A DNA stretch of 64,000 nt from Chryseobacterium rhizosphaerae (GTDB taxonomy: Bacteria > Bacteroidota > Bacteroidia > Flavobacteriales > Weeksellaceae), in assembly GCF_003385455.1 (NCBI RefSeq), contig NZ_QNUF01000011.1:1-64000 (forward strand). The letters are read 5' to 3'. The position numbers and the translations under genes were made by a program. Under the pieces are notes generated by a model. It ran no database searches and was not told where the DNA came from. It saw nothing but the letters and a program-made list of their open reading frames with translations. Of the stretch, positions 40,837-51,052 are shown one piece after another; within the stretch, counting starts at the first letter, position 1, and each line of letters opens with the position of its first letter.

Positions 40837-42438
40837 TTATCTTCTAGTTCTGTTCTTATCGTTTGTTCTTGCATCCTGTGCAACACGGAATCCAATCCAA
40901 CCATAAGCCTTGCCTTGGTTTTTATATCTTCTCTGACCCGGGTCCAGCCAGTATGCAGTATCCTGCCAAGATCCTCCTTTTACAACTCTTACGTCATTAG
41001 AGATTCCTGAAGTTCTGTCTTTACCGTCTTTCAGCATTTTCACTTTACCTCCTGCATCTACAATGAAACTCTGACGAGGTGCATTATACATATCGAATGA
41101 TGAAGCTGAGTCTGATTCTCTTCTGTATTCTAAAGAAGATTGTCTGTCACCGTCTCTGTAGTTTCTGTAGTCAGCAATTGTCTGTCTTTCGAACTGTCCA
41201 GGAAGTCCTTTATACACTAATCTACCGTCAGATAAAGTATCGTATTTAATAGTCCCTTCGTCAATCATTTTATAAGTTCCGTCACCGTTTCTTACAATAG
41301 CCTGAGGCATATTACCTCTGTAATAATTGAAGTCGTTGTAATCTTCATCTATAATAGGTCTGTAAACATCCGCTGTCCATTCAGCAACGTTACCGTACAT
41401 ACCATATACTCCTAAATCATTAGATGGATATTGTCTTACATCTGAAGTTTGTGCAGATCCGTCATTTTTCCATCCTGCGATACCGGAATAATCACCTTTA
41501 CCCATTTTAAAGTTTTCAAGAAACATTCCTCTTTCTTTTCCTTTGGTACCTCTTAATCTTTCGATTTCAGGTTTTTTACCTAAGTATTGGTTATATTCTC
41601 TGTTCTTAGCCATACCAAGAGCAGCATATTCCCATTCTACTTCAGTAGGAAGTCTGAACTTCTGTACCATGGCAGAATTCGGAGCTCTGTTTGCAGAAAG
41701 AAGTCTCTGGTTTGTTGTTTTAAGACCAGTTTTTTGCTGCATTCTCTGCTCATTGATGTAACCCTGCATTTCAGGATCATTCGCTTTGAATTTATCCATA
41801 TTGAAGGCTGTTCCTCCCTGGTTATTAGATTCGTTGATATACAAATCTTTAGCAATAATACCAGCGCTCATCAAAGCTTTTTCGTTTGCTCTGTCTGTCA
41901 GCCACTCACAATATCTGTTTGCCTGAGTCCATGAAACTCCTACTACAGGATAGTAGTCGAATTCCGGAGAACGCAGATACGTTTCATTATAATCGTTTCT
42001 AGCTAGTTTGTTGTCCCATAATAAGGTATCCGGTAGAGCACCGTTATAGATTTCCTTAAAACTAGGGTCACTTGGTGGGAATACATACTTCAACCATGTC
42101 AGGTATTCGCGGTATTCATAGTTTGTAATCTCAGTTTCTCCGATAAAGAATGAACTTACCTGCATTCTGCGAGGTGTGTTATTCCAATCGTGCATAACAT
42201 CATCTTTCACTAATCCCATTGTAAAAGTTCCACCTTCTACATATACCATTCCAGGCCACCCCTTCTGCTTCTGTTGCTTTCCTGCAAAAAACCAACCCTG
42301 TTTTTCGTTTGGCTTCCAACCTGTTTTACTGACAAATTTTTTGGTACCACCACCTTTGCTGGTTCCTGACCCGCCACAACTGGTTAATGCAAGTGTAGAA
42401 CTTAATGCTATTAATGAAAACAACTTTAGTTTTTTCAT
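40837..42438 (-). CDS. gldJ: Gliding-motility lipoprotein GldJ
   Basis: This 533-aa lipoprotein is needed for gliding and type IX secretion in flavobacteria. A lipoprotein signal with lipobox LTSC (C21) precedes a formylglycine-generating-enzyme-like (FGE/SUMF1) fold: YVEGGTFTMG, FFIGETEITNYEYREYL, PVVGVSWTQANRYCEWL and the C-terminal VKGGSWQDTAYWL (shown in part). GldJ and GldK share this fold, but the sequence end (GRIQRY-like block RRYKNQGKAYGWIGFRVAQD) and its place next to porU indicate GldJ. The start at 42438 (MKKLKLFSLI) is chosen over 42459 for the signal. It is divergent from porU. Confidence 0.92.
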   Translation of the reverse strand: MKKLKLFSLIALSSTLALTSCGGSGTSKGGGTKKFVSKTGWKPNEKQGWFFAGKQQKQKGWPGMVYVEGGTFTMGLVKDDVMHDWNNTPRRMQVSSFFIGETEITNYEYREYLTWLKYVFPPSDPSFKEIYNGALPDTLLWDNKLARNDYNETYLRSPEFDYYPVVGVSWTQANRYCEWLTDRANEKALMSAGIIAKDLYINESNNQGGTAFNMDKFKANDPEMQGYINEQRMQQKTGLKTTNQRLLSANRAPNSAMVQKFRLPTEVEWEYAALGMAKNREYNQYLGKKPEIERLRGTKGKERGMFLENFKMGKGDYSGIAGWKNDGSAQTSDVRQYPSNDLGVYGMYGNVAEWTADVYRPIIDEDYNDFNYYRGNMPQAIVRNGDGTYKMIDEGTIKYDTLSDGRLVYKGLPGQFERQTIADYRNYRDGDRQSSLEYRRESDSASSFDMYNAPRQSFIVDAGGKVKMLKDGKDRTSGISNDVRVVKGGSWQDTAYWLDPGQRRYKNQGKAYGWIGFRVAQDARTNDKNRTRR

Positions 42439-42603
42439 AGTCGATATAAATATTTTCAAGAGTACAAAGAAAAAATAAATTATTCAATAAATCAAATAAA
42501 GATTTGATTTTTTTGAAAAACGTTAACAAATTAATTTTATTGTATCGCAATTTAATTATAAAATTTTCATTTATTTTGTAATTTAGCAATTTCAATAATA
42601 AAC

Positions 42604-45600
42604 ATGAGACAAAAAATCACTATTTTATTTCTATTCTCTTTTGTATCAGCACTTTGGGCCCAAAGAAACACCATAGAATGGGATGGTTCAAAAATTCAGG
42701 ATTTTGGTGATACAAAATTAATTCTTCCAAATTTCAAAAATGATGGTTTTTCGTTTAGCCAAAATAACATTTTTATCATAACTAAACAAAAAATAGGGGA
42801 AAAACAGCTGAGAGTTTCTGACCTTATTTGGGAGAATGTTTCCAACAAGGATTTATTTGAATTGGATAAAGGCAGCCTACCCGATTATGATATTGCGAAT
42901 GTTTCATATTATACCCTAGAGGGAGAAAGCTATGCCAGTATTAATGTTGCTTTATTTAAAAATGTAAAAGGACGGGTTCAAAGATTATCTTCATTTAATG
43001 TTTCTGAAGCCTCTGCTCTGAACACTACAAATAATGTAAACAAAATAGGATCTACAGCCAACCCTCTTTCAAATGGAAGCTTCTATAAGATAAAGGTAGA
43101 TAAATCGGGAATTTTTAAGATCACCTCTCAATTTTTAAAAGATAACGGGATCAACCCAGCATCTGTGAATCCTAAGAATTTCAGAATATATGGAAACGGA
43201 GGTCTTATGCTTCCGGAATTTAATCAGGATCCAAGATACAGTGCATTGCAGGAAAATGCCGTTCAGGTGGTAGGTGAAGATGATGGTGTATGGAATGACA
43301 GTGATTTTGCTCTTTTCTACGCTCAGGGACCGGATGGCTATAACCTTTATAATAGAGGTAATGGTAATGGTTATAAAAGAACAGATACCCGTTATGACAG
43401 AAGTGATAATGTCAAAAATATATATGAAGACTTTTCATATTACTATATTACCTTTGACAAAGGTCCGGGTAAAAGGGTTCCGACTATCGACGGAGATCTT
43501 CCTAACCAGCTGATCACAAGATATGATGACTACCAGGTGATCAACAATGATCAGAAAAATCTTATGAAAGTAGGTAGAGTGTGGTTAGAAGATGCCCCTT
43601 TCACTACCGAAAAAACAATAACCTTTACTACCAAATCCCCTATACAACCTTCGGATGTTATAAGGTACAGAACCAGAGTGGCTGGATACAGGGCACAAAA
43701 AAATACAATTGATTATAAAATCAATGATGTGAACCCTGCATCAGGGGCAGTTCCTGAAGACACTTCCAATTTCCAGTATAATCTTTATTTCCTGCTTCCC
43801 TACAACGGAACAGTAAGCAACCTGAGTGGAAATCAAATTACCTTTAAGTACAATCCCAATATTTCTATCAATCCTAACGGATCATTCTATATAGATTATA
43901 CTGAAGTACAATATAAAGAGAATCTTGTATACAATGGTTCACAAATGAATTTCAGAGATTTCTCTCTGGTAAGCGGAAGTAATACCAACTATGGTTTCAG
44001 CATTTCCAATGCTTCCAATATAGAACAGGTATGGGATGTAACAGATATTACCAATGCTAATAGAAGAGTAAATAAAGCCGGTGCCGGAAGTTTCAATTTT
44101 GCTTATATAGCTGCTGATCAAAACTTCAATAATGAGTTTGTTGCTTTTAGAGCGGATGCTGCTTTTTCTCCACAGTTTGTAGAGAGAATTGGTAATCAAA
44201 ATCTTTCTGCCTTACAAAATATCGATTATCTGATCTTAACGGTTCCTCAAATGATGGGGCAGGCACAAAGACTTGCCAGCTATCACCAGACAAAAAACAA
44301 TTATAATGTAGAGATTGTAGATGTCAATAAGGTATATCAGGAATTTGGAAGTGGAAGCAAAGATCTTACAGCTATAAGAGATTTTGTGACAAAACTGAAT
44401 ACTCCTCAGGGAAGACTTAAATATGTATTTATTCTGGGAGATACATCCTATGATTATAAAAATAAAGTTTCAAATAATTCCAATGTTGTTTCCAGCTACC
44501 AAAGTGAGCAGTCTTCAGACTATGTAGGTTCTTTTGTTACGGACGATTATATTGTCATGACAAAACCGCAAACAGCAAATATTATTGAAAGTAACCTGCC
44601 GGATATACCGGTAGGAAGAATTCCTGCATCAAATGCTTCTGAAGCCGGAGATATGATCAGCAAAACACTGGCTTATTATAATGCATTGCCTGGGCAATCC
44701 AGTCCGTTTGGAGAATGGCGTATGAGGTTAGACTTTGTGGTAGATGATGACAATGACGACGGCCCTCCTTTCCACAATGTTATGAACACTACGCTGGTCA
44801 ATGTATTTGAGCAGCCGGGACAGCAGCAGCTGAAAGAATATAATGTTAAGAAATTATACCTGGACTCTTTCACTGCTCAAAGTACAGCAGCAGGACAAAG
44901 ATACCCACAGGTTAATCAGGCTATTTCCAATGCTATCGGAAACAGTATGTATCTGTTCTATTTCGGACATGGAGGGATCAACGGTTGGGCACAGGAAAGA
45001 GTATTAACCAGTACAGAAATCCAAAATTCCAATAACTTCTCTAATGTTTACAGCAGATTCCCATTTGTTTCTACAATTACCTGTGAATTTACCTTATGGG
45101 ATGAACCTGCCACTAATTCTGCAGGAGAACAGTTCATTAAGCTAAAACAGGGCGGTGCTGCAGCCATGATTACCTCAAGCCGTGCTATTGGAGTAATCTA
45201 CGGACGTCAGTTTACAGATACTTACACTAAAAATATCTTTAAATTGACTAATGATGACTTCGAAACATTAGGAAATGCTCATTTAACGGCAAAGAAACAA
45301 AGAGGAGCTGACCTTAACCATTTAAAGGTAAATCTTTTGGGTGATCCCGCTATGAAACTGAGCAGACCTCAGAGACTTTTGGTAATTGATAATATTGAAA
45401 CTCCTGTTCCAGGTCTGATCAGAGGTTTGGATTTTGTGAAAGTGAAAGGACATATCAATAATTCGAACGGAACATTAAACAATACTTTTAACGGAAGAGT
45501 TACTATTAATATTTTCGATAAGAGAATCAATAAAAAAACATTAAATAATGATGGACACCTTAGTCCTATATTAGAATATACAGAAGAAGGAAGCCCTATT

Positions 45601-46500
45601 GTAAAAGCTTCGGGTGTTGCTGTAAACGGAGTTTTCACTGCCGAATTCTATGTGCCTAAAGATATTAATTATACTGTAGGACAGGGAAGAATATTAGGAT
45701 ATGCTGATAATAAGGTCATGGATGTTTTCAACAATCAGGCTGTACAGGTAGGAGATCTTAACCCTAACGGAGTTAATGATAACCAGCCTCCAAAAGTAAA
45801 GCTGTATATGAATAACACCAATTTTGCTGATGGCGGTATCACCAATCAAAACCCTACCCTTCTGGCTTGTCTTACCGATGATACAGGAATCAACTCTACA
45901 GGTTCAGGTGTGGGTCACGATATCACCGTATATCTGGACGGACAAATTATCAACACTATTATTTTAAATGATTTTTATGCTGCAGGAGAAGGAAACGGAT
46001 GTTTAAATCCAAGTCTTGCCGAATACCAAAAAGGAAATGTAACTTACCCTTTCAGGAATTTAGCTATAGGCCAGCACCAATTATTATTTAAAGTTTGGGA
46101 CATAAACAATAATTCGACAACTGCCACGTTAAATTTTGAGGTTAAAGATGAATCTGATCAACATTTGGTAATCAACCGTCCATTAAACTGGCCTAATCCT
46201 TTTACCAATAAAACTTATATCCAGTTTGAGCACAACTGTTCTGATATTCTGGATGTGAATGTACAGATTTACACGATAACAGGAAGATTGGTAAGAACTT
46301 TATCTCAGCCAGTAGTTGCAGAACCGTTCCTACAGGGCTTTAGAACACCTCGCCAGGCAATAGAATGGGACGGAAGAGATGATTTTGGGGCAACAGTAGC
46401 AAAAGGTACGTATATTTTTAAGATATTTGCAAAAAGCCAGAATCAGGAAAAATGCAAAGGAAGTGCTACAGCTGTAGAAAAAATGGTACTTTTGAAATAA
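42604..46500 (+). CDS. porU: Type IX secretion system sortase PorU
   Basis: This 1298-aa gingipain-like (C25) cysteine protease cleaves the C-terminal signal of T9SS cargo and attaches it to the cell surface. The signal peptide ends SALWAQ. The catalytic His H789 (FYFGHGGINGW) and Cys C827 (TITCEFTLWD) are both present and in the expected order. The C-terminal part holds a T9SS C-terminal-domain-like Ig module (LNWPNPFTNKTYIQFEH ... VAKGTYIFKI), consistent with its own export. Length (1200-1300) is normal. porV follows by 59 bp, the standard pair. Confidence 0.96.
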   Translation: MRQKITILFLFSFVSALWAQRNTIEWDGSKIQDFGDTKLILPNFKNDGFSFSQNNIFIITKQKIGEKQLRVSDLIWENVSNKDLFELDKGSLPDYDIANVSYYTLEGESYASINVALFKNVKGRVQRLSSFNVSEASALNTTNNVNKIGSTANPLSNGSFYKIKVDKSGIFKITSQFLKDNGINPASVNPKNFRIYGNGGLMLPEFNQDPRYSALQENAVQVVGEDDGVWNDSDFALFYAQGPDGYNLYNRGNGNGYKRTDTRYDRSDNVKNIYEDFSYYYITFDKGPGKRVPTIDGDLPNQLITRYDDYQVINNDQKNLMKVGRVWLEDAPFTTEKTITFTTKSPIQPSDVIRYRTRVAGYRAQKNTIDYKINDVNPASGAVPEDTSNFQYNLYFLLPYNGTVSNLSGNQITFKYNPNISINPNGSFYIDYTEVQYKENLVYNGSQMNFRDFSLVSGSNTNYGFSISNASNIEQVWDVTDITNANRRVNKAGAGSFNFAYIAADQNFNNEFVAFRADAAFSPQFVERIGNQNLSALQNIDYLILTVPQMMGQAQRLASYHQTKNNYNVEIVDVNKVYQEFGSGSKDLTAIRDFVTKLNTPQGRLKYVFILGDTSYDYKNKVSNNSNVVSSYQSEQSSDYVGSFVTDDYIVMTKPQTANIIESNLPDIPVGRIPASNASEAGDMISKTLAYYNALPGQSSPFGEWRMRLDFVVDDDNDDGPPFHNVMNTTLVNVFEQPGQQQLKEYNVKKLYLDSFTAQSTAAGQRYPQVNQAISNAIGNSMYLFYFGHGGINGWAQERVLTSTEIQNSNNFSNVYSRFPFVSTITCEFTLWDEPATNSAGEQFIKLKQGGAAAMITSSRAIGVIYGRQFTDTYTKNIFKLTNDDFETLGNAHLTAKKQRGADLNHLKVNLLGDPAMKLSRPQRLLVIDNIETPVPGLIRGLDFVKVKGHINNSNGTLNNTFNGRVTINIFDKRINKKTLNNDGHLSPILEYTEEGSPIVKASGVAVNGVFTAEFYVPKDINYTVGQGRILGYADNKVMDVFNNQAVQVGDLNPNGVNDNQPPKVKLYMNNTNFADGGITNQNPTLLACLTDDTGINSTGSGVGHDITVYLDGQIINTIILNDFYAAGEGNGCLNPSLAEYQKGNVTYPFRNLAIGQHQLLFKVWDINNNSTTATLNFEVKDESDQHLVINRPLNWPNPFTNKTYIQFEHNCSDILDVNVQIYTITGRLVRTLSQPVVAEPFLQGFRTPRQAIEWDGRDDFGATVAKGTYIFKIFAKSQNQEKCKGSATAVEKMVLLK

Positions 46501-46559
46501 TTAGATAATACATAGATAATAATATTAATAAAAAACTGATAATATATAAAAGACAACAT

Positions 46560-47723
46560 ATGAATTTAACTACTAAACTGCTTTTAGGATTTGGGTTAAG
46601 TGCTGGTTTTCTAGGATATTCACAAGATCTAGGTAAAGTAGGTCCTGTATTAACCGGAGCACCTTTCCTAAGAATTGCACCAGATGCCAGATCAGGAGGT
46701 ATGGGAGACCAGGGGGTTGTAACCTCTCCGGATGCATTTTCACAATTCTGGAATGCTGCAAAATATCCTTTTAGCAGAACAAGTTCTTCCATCGGTCTTA
46801 ACTACACGCCGTATATGGGAAAACTTACTAACGATGTATTTTTACTATATGGAGCTTTCCATAAATTTTTGGGACAGGACGAAAGATCTACTATTTCCGC
46901 GAGTATTTATTATTTCAATATGGGTCAGGTGGACCTTACTCAGCTGGTAGGTACTGAAATTGCTTCCATGGGTACATCAAAACCAAATGAATTCTCTCTA
47001 GACGTTGCCTATGCTTTGAAGCTATCCGATTCATACTCAATGGCTGTAACAGGTAGATTTATCCGTTCAGACTTAGCCGGTGGATTCAATACAGATACAA
47101 CCCTTAAGGCTGCTAACTCTTTTGCAGTAGATATTTCAGGATATTACAGCTCACCAAAATTCACAGGATTAGGAGGAAATGACGGTAAAATTAATGCCGG
47201 TTTTGCAGTTCAGAACCTAGGTCCTAAACTGGATTATACAGGAAATGAAGAATCGAGATCTTATCTTCCTACGATGGCAAGATTAGGGGTTGGATATGAC
47301 ATGTACCTGGATGATATGAACAGAGTGGGAATTAGTGTGGAAGGTTCAAAACTTTTGGTTCCGGGATCTGAATATGTTGGAATTGATCCTAACACAAGAC
47401 AGCCACGATATGAAATTCCAAATGTAGGTCCAATGGCCGGTATTGGAAAATCTTTCAAAAATAAAAACAGTATCATGTATAGTGGTGCTATTGAATATTC
47501 ATACGACAATGCTTTTTCTGTAAGAGGAGGTTATTTTCATGAAAGTGAAGAACAGGGAGCAAGACAATTTGCTACAGCTGGTATCGGATTGAATTACCGT
47601 TCTTTCGGACTTGATCTTTCTTATCTGATTAATATGTCTAAAATTAACAGTGCTTTAGATAACACTCTTCGTTTCGGTCTTACCTGGAACATTGGAGATG
47701 AAACATCTAATAACGACCGTTAA
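46560..47723 (+). CDS. porV: Type IX secretion system outer-membrane protein PorV (LptO)
   Basis: This 387-aa FadL-like outer-membrane barrel shuttles T9SS substrates from the translocon to PorU. The signal peptide ends FLGYSQ. PFLRIAPDARSGGMGDQGVVTSPDAFSQFWN is the family's N-terminal signature (in part: APDARSGGMGD), and strands alternate to a C-terminal LRFGLTWNIGDE. Paired with porU as in other flavobacteria. A terminator follows. Confidence 0.96.
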   Translation: MNLTTKLLLGFGLSAGFLGYSQDLGKVGPVLTGAPFLRIAPDARSGGMGDQGVVTSPDAFSQFWNAAKYPFSRTSSSIGLNYTPYMGKLTNDVFLLYGAFHKFLGQDERSTISASIYYFNMGQVDLTQLVGTEIASMGTSKPNEFSLDVAYALKLSDSYSMAVTGRFIRSDLAGGFNTDTTLKAANSFAVDISGYYSSPKFTGLGGNDGKINAGFAVQNLGPKLDYTGNEESRSYLPTMARLGVGYDMYLDDMNRVGISVEGSKLLVPGSEYVGIDPNTRQPRYEIPNVGPMAGIGKSFKNKNSIMYSGAIEYSYDNAFSVRGGYFHESEEQGARQFATAGIGLNYRSFGLDLSYLINMSKINSALDNTLRFGLTWNIGDETSNNDR

Positions 47724-47741
47724 CAGCAACATCAATATAAT

Positions 47742-47772
47742 AAAAAAGCCTCATCTGCATGAGGCTTTTTTA
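47742..47772 (+). terminator. Terminator after porV
   Basis: AAAAAAGCCTCAT and ATGAGGCTTTTTT pair around a short loop, perfect T-run. The spacer to 47966 shows no gene. Confidence 0.95.
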
Positions 47773-47966
47773 TTGGAAACAGAAGAAGGGCTTATTATCA
47801 ATCATGAATACGCTTCGCTTGTCTCGTTTTTTTTCTGTCAATCCATCATCCACTTTATAACGCAAAAATGAACTGCCGGCAACACTTCTCTCCTACTATT
47901 AAAAAAATATAACATTTAAGTTTACAAAAGTCTCATCATTATAACTATTTTCTTAAATTCAATAGC

Positions 47967-47974
47967 TATTTTTG
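47967..47974 (+). promoter_or_regulatory. -7 promoter box (TATTTTTG) just before the FUSC gene
   Basis: An exact TAnnTTTG match four bases before the ATG at 47979, which would give a leaderless or nearly leaderless transcript. No good -33 element was seen. Confidence 0.45.
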
Positions 47975-47978
47975 TAGT

Positions 47979-50249
47979 ATGAACTATTCAGCAGAGCTAA
48001 AAAAATTTGTAACCAGTCAATATGTATATTCTGCCATTAGAATTACATTAGCTACTGTTCTGCCCTGTTTAGTCCTTGCCCACTTTGGGATTTTAAAGGA
48101 ATATTTCCTCTTTCCTCTCGGAACCAGTTTTGTAGCTCTTACAGACCAACCGGGACCTTTCATCCGAAGAAGAAATGCACTCACTTTTGCCATCTGCTGT
48201 TTTGTCTTTGTAGCCCTTATTGCCAGCTTGGTAATGGACCTTAAACTATTAGTGCTCCTCGAAATCATTGTATTTGGAATGTTTTTCTCCCTGATCGGAG
48301 TTTATGGTCAGAGATTGGCTGCTGTAGGCTCCCTATCACTGGTTGTACTCGCCATCTTTATTGATGGCCATCTTACAGGAAGCAATATCTTAAAAAGCTT
48401 ACTAATCTTTGCCTGTGGCTGTATATGGTTTTTACTCATCTTCCTTGTTGTAACTACCATCCGCCCCTATAAACTGGCTGGCCAGATGATTGGAGAAAAC
48501 TATCTTCAGCTGGCAGAATTTTTAAAGATTAAAGCTAATTATTATCAGAAAAATCCTGATTTTGATAAACTGACCACTCAGGTTATCGCTAAACAGATTG
48601 AAATAAAAAACCTTCAGGAAGACACCCGGGAAACTGTTTTTAAAACAAGAACCATCGTTAATGAATCTACAACGACCAGTCGTTTGCTGATGTTGATGTT
48701 CCTGAACTCTATGGACCTTCATGAAAAACTGATGACCTCTGAGAGTGACTATCAAAAGCTACAGCAGAGTTTCGAGGACAGTATGATCCTGGTTAACATT
48801 CATGATTATCTGAATCTTTTGGCCGAAGAAATCACCAATATCGGAATTGCCCTCCAAAGTGGAACACGAGCAAAATCCATATTTAACCTGGAGCTTGAAT
48901 TAAAGAACCTTAATTACAATTACTTCGAACTCAGAAATAAACAATTAAGCTCAGAAAATCTGGAAAATTTCATGATCCTGCGTCAGATCCTGATGCGTAT
49001 CAATGAAATTACCAAAGAGATCAATGAGATTTATAAAGTATTTTCCCAGGATGTAAAGCTGGCAAAAAGTTTATCTACCGGGCTGGATCTGAAAAAGTTT
49101 ATGCCGAATGAGCCTAAGCTTAATGCTAAAGTGCTAAGGAATAACATTTCATTATCATCCTCTCATTTTCGCCATGCGATAAGAATTACTACCGCTCTGC
49201 TGGTGGGATACCTTTTCTCTATGTTTGATTTTCTGGGACTGGGACATACCTACTGGATATTAATTACCATTACTGCGATCCTAAAGCCGGCCTATTCCAT
49301 TACAAAGCAAAGAAACCTGCTTCGTCTCTACGGAACCATTACCGGAGCTACCATAGCGTATATCATTCTGCATTTTATACACATCAACGGCGTTTTATTT
49401 GCCATCCTGCTTATAAGCATGATCATGTGTTTCAGCTTTTTAAAAGGACGGTACTTTTGGGCTGTATTATTCATGACGATCTATGTTTTCCTCAGTTTTA
49501 ATTTCTTAAACCCTGGAAAGATAGATGTTATTTTCAAAGACAGAGTGGTAGATACAGCTATTGCCGGAATTATCGCTTTTGCAGTATCATATATTGTATT
49601 GCCGGTTTGGGAACACACCCAGAATTTAGATTTGATGAAAAAATCTGCTGCGGATAACCTCATCTATTTCCAGAGCGTGATTTCTAAATTCCTTGAAGGA
49701 AATTTTGACCTTGAAGATTATAAGGTAAAGCGAAAGAATGCAATTATTTCTTTGGCCAATCTTTCAGATAATTTCCAGCGAATGATTTCTGATCCTAAAA
49801 ACCAACAGAAAAAACTGGAAGTAGTTCATCAGTTTGTGGCTACCTCGCACCTTGTCACAGCCTATACAGCTTCTCTTTCTCAGTACTCCAAAAGCAATGA
49901 GCAGTATCCTGAAATAGACGCCGAAAGCTGGAGCAGAAAAATTGAGGCTGAGATGCAGCAGACTTCCACCCTACTCAACGGTAATGATATCAGCGAAGCT
50001 CTTAAAATGGAAAGCCGTCTTGAGCCGGAAGACTCTTCCATTGAAGACCTGCTCTTGAAAAGAAAAACGGAGATCGAAGAAAATGAGATTATCGACAGAA
50101 GAGATCCCGATAAAATTTCACATTTAACGGAACTTAAAAACATCCATGATATCCTGGAACTGATTTATGATGTAGCCAAGGAACAGAGAAAAGTTATTGA
50201 AAAATACAGAATTGAGAAGCACGCTACTGCTACGCCTCCACAATCGTAA
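47979..50249 (+). CDS. FUSC-family membrane protein (YccS/AaeB-like)
   Basis: This 756-aa inner-membrane protein of the fusaric-acid-resistance/aromatic exporter family has two hydrophobic blocks (about 15-165 and 390-545). Each has several helices, separated by a large cytoplasmic domain with coiled-coil helices (about 170-385). DQPGPFIRRRNALTF follows helix 2, and the repeat in the second block (YWILITITAILKPAYSITKQRN, shown in part) is the family signature. The C-terminal cytoplasmic domain (about 550-756) is helical. Export substrate unknown; aromatic acids are typical. Its 3' end overlaps the phosphopantetheinyl transferase gene by 20 bases on the other strand. Confidence 0.88.
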   Translation: MNYSAELKKFVTSQYVYSAIRITLATVLPCLVLAHFGILKEYFLFPLGTSFVALTDQPGPFIRRRNALTFAICCFVFVALIASLVMDLKLLVLLEIIVFGMFFSLIGVYGQRLAAVGSLSLVVLAIFIDGHLTGSNILKSLLIFACGCIWFLLIFLVVTTIRPYKLAGQMIGENYLQLAEFLKIKANYYQKNPDFDKLTTQVIAKQIEIKNLQEDTRETVFKTRTIVNESTTTSRLLMLMFLNSMDLHEKLMTSESDYQKLQQSFEDSMILVNIHDYLNLLAEEITNIGIALQSGTRAKSIFNLELELKNLNYNYFELRNKQLSSENLENFMILRQILMRINEITKEINEIYKVFSQDVKLAKSLSTGLDLKKFMPNEPKLNAKVLRNNISLSSSHFRHAIRITTALLVGYLFSMFDFLGLGHTYWILITITAILKPAYSITKQRNLLRLYGTITGATIAYIILHFIHINGVLFAILLISMIMCFSFLKGRYFWAVLFMTIYVFLSFNFLNPGKIDVIFKDRVVDTAIAGIIAFAVSYIVLPVWEHTQNLDLMKKSAADNLIYFQSVISKFLEGNFDLEDYKVKRKNAIISLANLSDNFQRMISDPKNQQKKLEVVHQFVATSHLVTAYTASLSQYSKSNEQYPEIDAESWSRKIEAEMQQTSTLLNGNDISEALKMESRLEPEDSSIEDLLLKRKTEIEENEIIDRRDPDKISHLTELKNIHDILELIYDVAKEQRKVIEKYRIEKHATATPPQS

Positions 50250-50844
50250 AGCAATAATCGTCAAAAAATTCTACTCTTGCCTTAAACTCATCAGAAAACT
50301 GTTCGTCATACACACGGCAGCTAATCTTATGAAGATGTTTAAGCTCAAAGGGTTTCACTTCATAGTTTTTCTTCAGAGACCAATATTTTGAATGGTGGAT
50401 TTTATACATACTTTCTTTTACACTCCATATAATAGTATAAAAAGTATCTGCCTTATCTTCAGGAATGAATCCTCTTTCATTTTCATAAGTGAATTTATCA
50501 ATTACCCTTAAAATTTTAGGATTGAATTTTTCAACGTCAATACCTATTTTGTTTTTAGAAATAGCAATAGCTGCAAAAGGGAAAGAATGAGTAATGGAAA
50601 TTTCCGCATCATGAGGAGAAAGAAAAGGTTCTCTTTCTTTATACAGAATTTTGGAAGATGGCTTTAGTCCTTTCAAAAGTTTACGTACCATCAGAACTTC
50701 CAATAGTTTTTTGGGATGGTAATCCTTTACTTTTTCGGCATTTTCAGGCTCCAGAAGCTCGTGGATATCAAGTTCTTCGCTTTCGTCATACTTCCAAACA
50801 AGGATTGTGGCATTATCATCTGAAAAATCTCGGTAAAGGGGCAT
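50230..50844 (-). CDS. 4'-phosphopantetheinyl transferase superfamily protein
   Basis: This 204-aa protein is predicted to transfer phosphopantetheine from CoA to a carrier protein. The two signature motifs are present: GIDVEKF (101-107) with the Mg-binding D, and WSVKESMYK (140-148) with the K/E pair. The Sfp-like length (about 200-230) suggests a broad-specificity rather than AcpS-type enzyme. The ATG at 50844 (MPLYRDFSDD) is chosen. The longer frame to 50943 adds a hydrophobic N-terminus not expected for the family. No polyketide or peptide synthetase lies nearby, so the partner may be acyl carrier protein or a remote cluster. Confidence 0.85.
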   Translation of the reverse strand: MPLYRDFSDDNATILVWKYDESEELDIHELLEPENAEKVKDYHPKKLLEVLMVRKLLKGLKPSSKILYKEREPFLSPHDAEISITHSFPFAAIAISKNKIGIDVEKFNPKILRVIDKFTYENERGFIPEDKADTFYTIIWSVKESMYKIHHSKYWSLKKNYEVKPFELKHLHKISCRVYDEQFSDEFKARVEFFDDYCFTIVEA

Positions 50845-50999
50845 TCTTTTTTTATTGGGTAAAAATAGTGAAAAGAAGCGGAAATAGAAACAGGTGCAAA
50901 CCGGAAGATAAAGAATCAAAGTTATTACAAGTTGCTCCCACAATTTACAGCAAAAGCATCAGGAAGATGAATCTTATAAAAACACCTGTTTTTCTACTA

Positions 51000-51029
51000 T
51001 TGATTCCCAAACTAAAAGTGGTAAATTTG
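51000..51029 (+). promoter_or_regulatory. Promoter of the racemase-like gene
   Basis: TTG at 51000-51002 and TAAATTTG at 51022-51029 are spaced 19 bases, fitting -33 and -7 elements. A second TAATTTTG box (51048-51055) overlaps the presumed TTG start codon at 51053. Confidence 0.6.
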
Positions 51030-51052
51030 TTCTTATTCTTAAAAGTATAATT

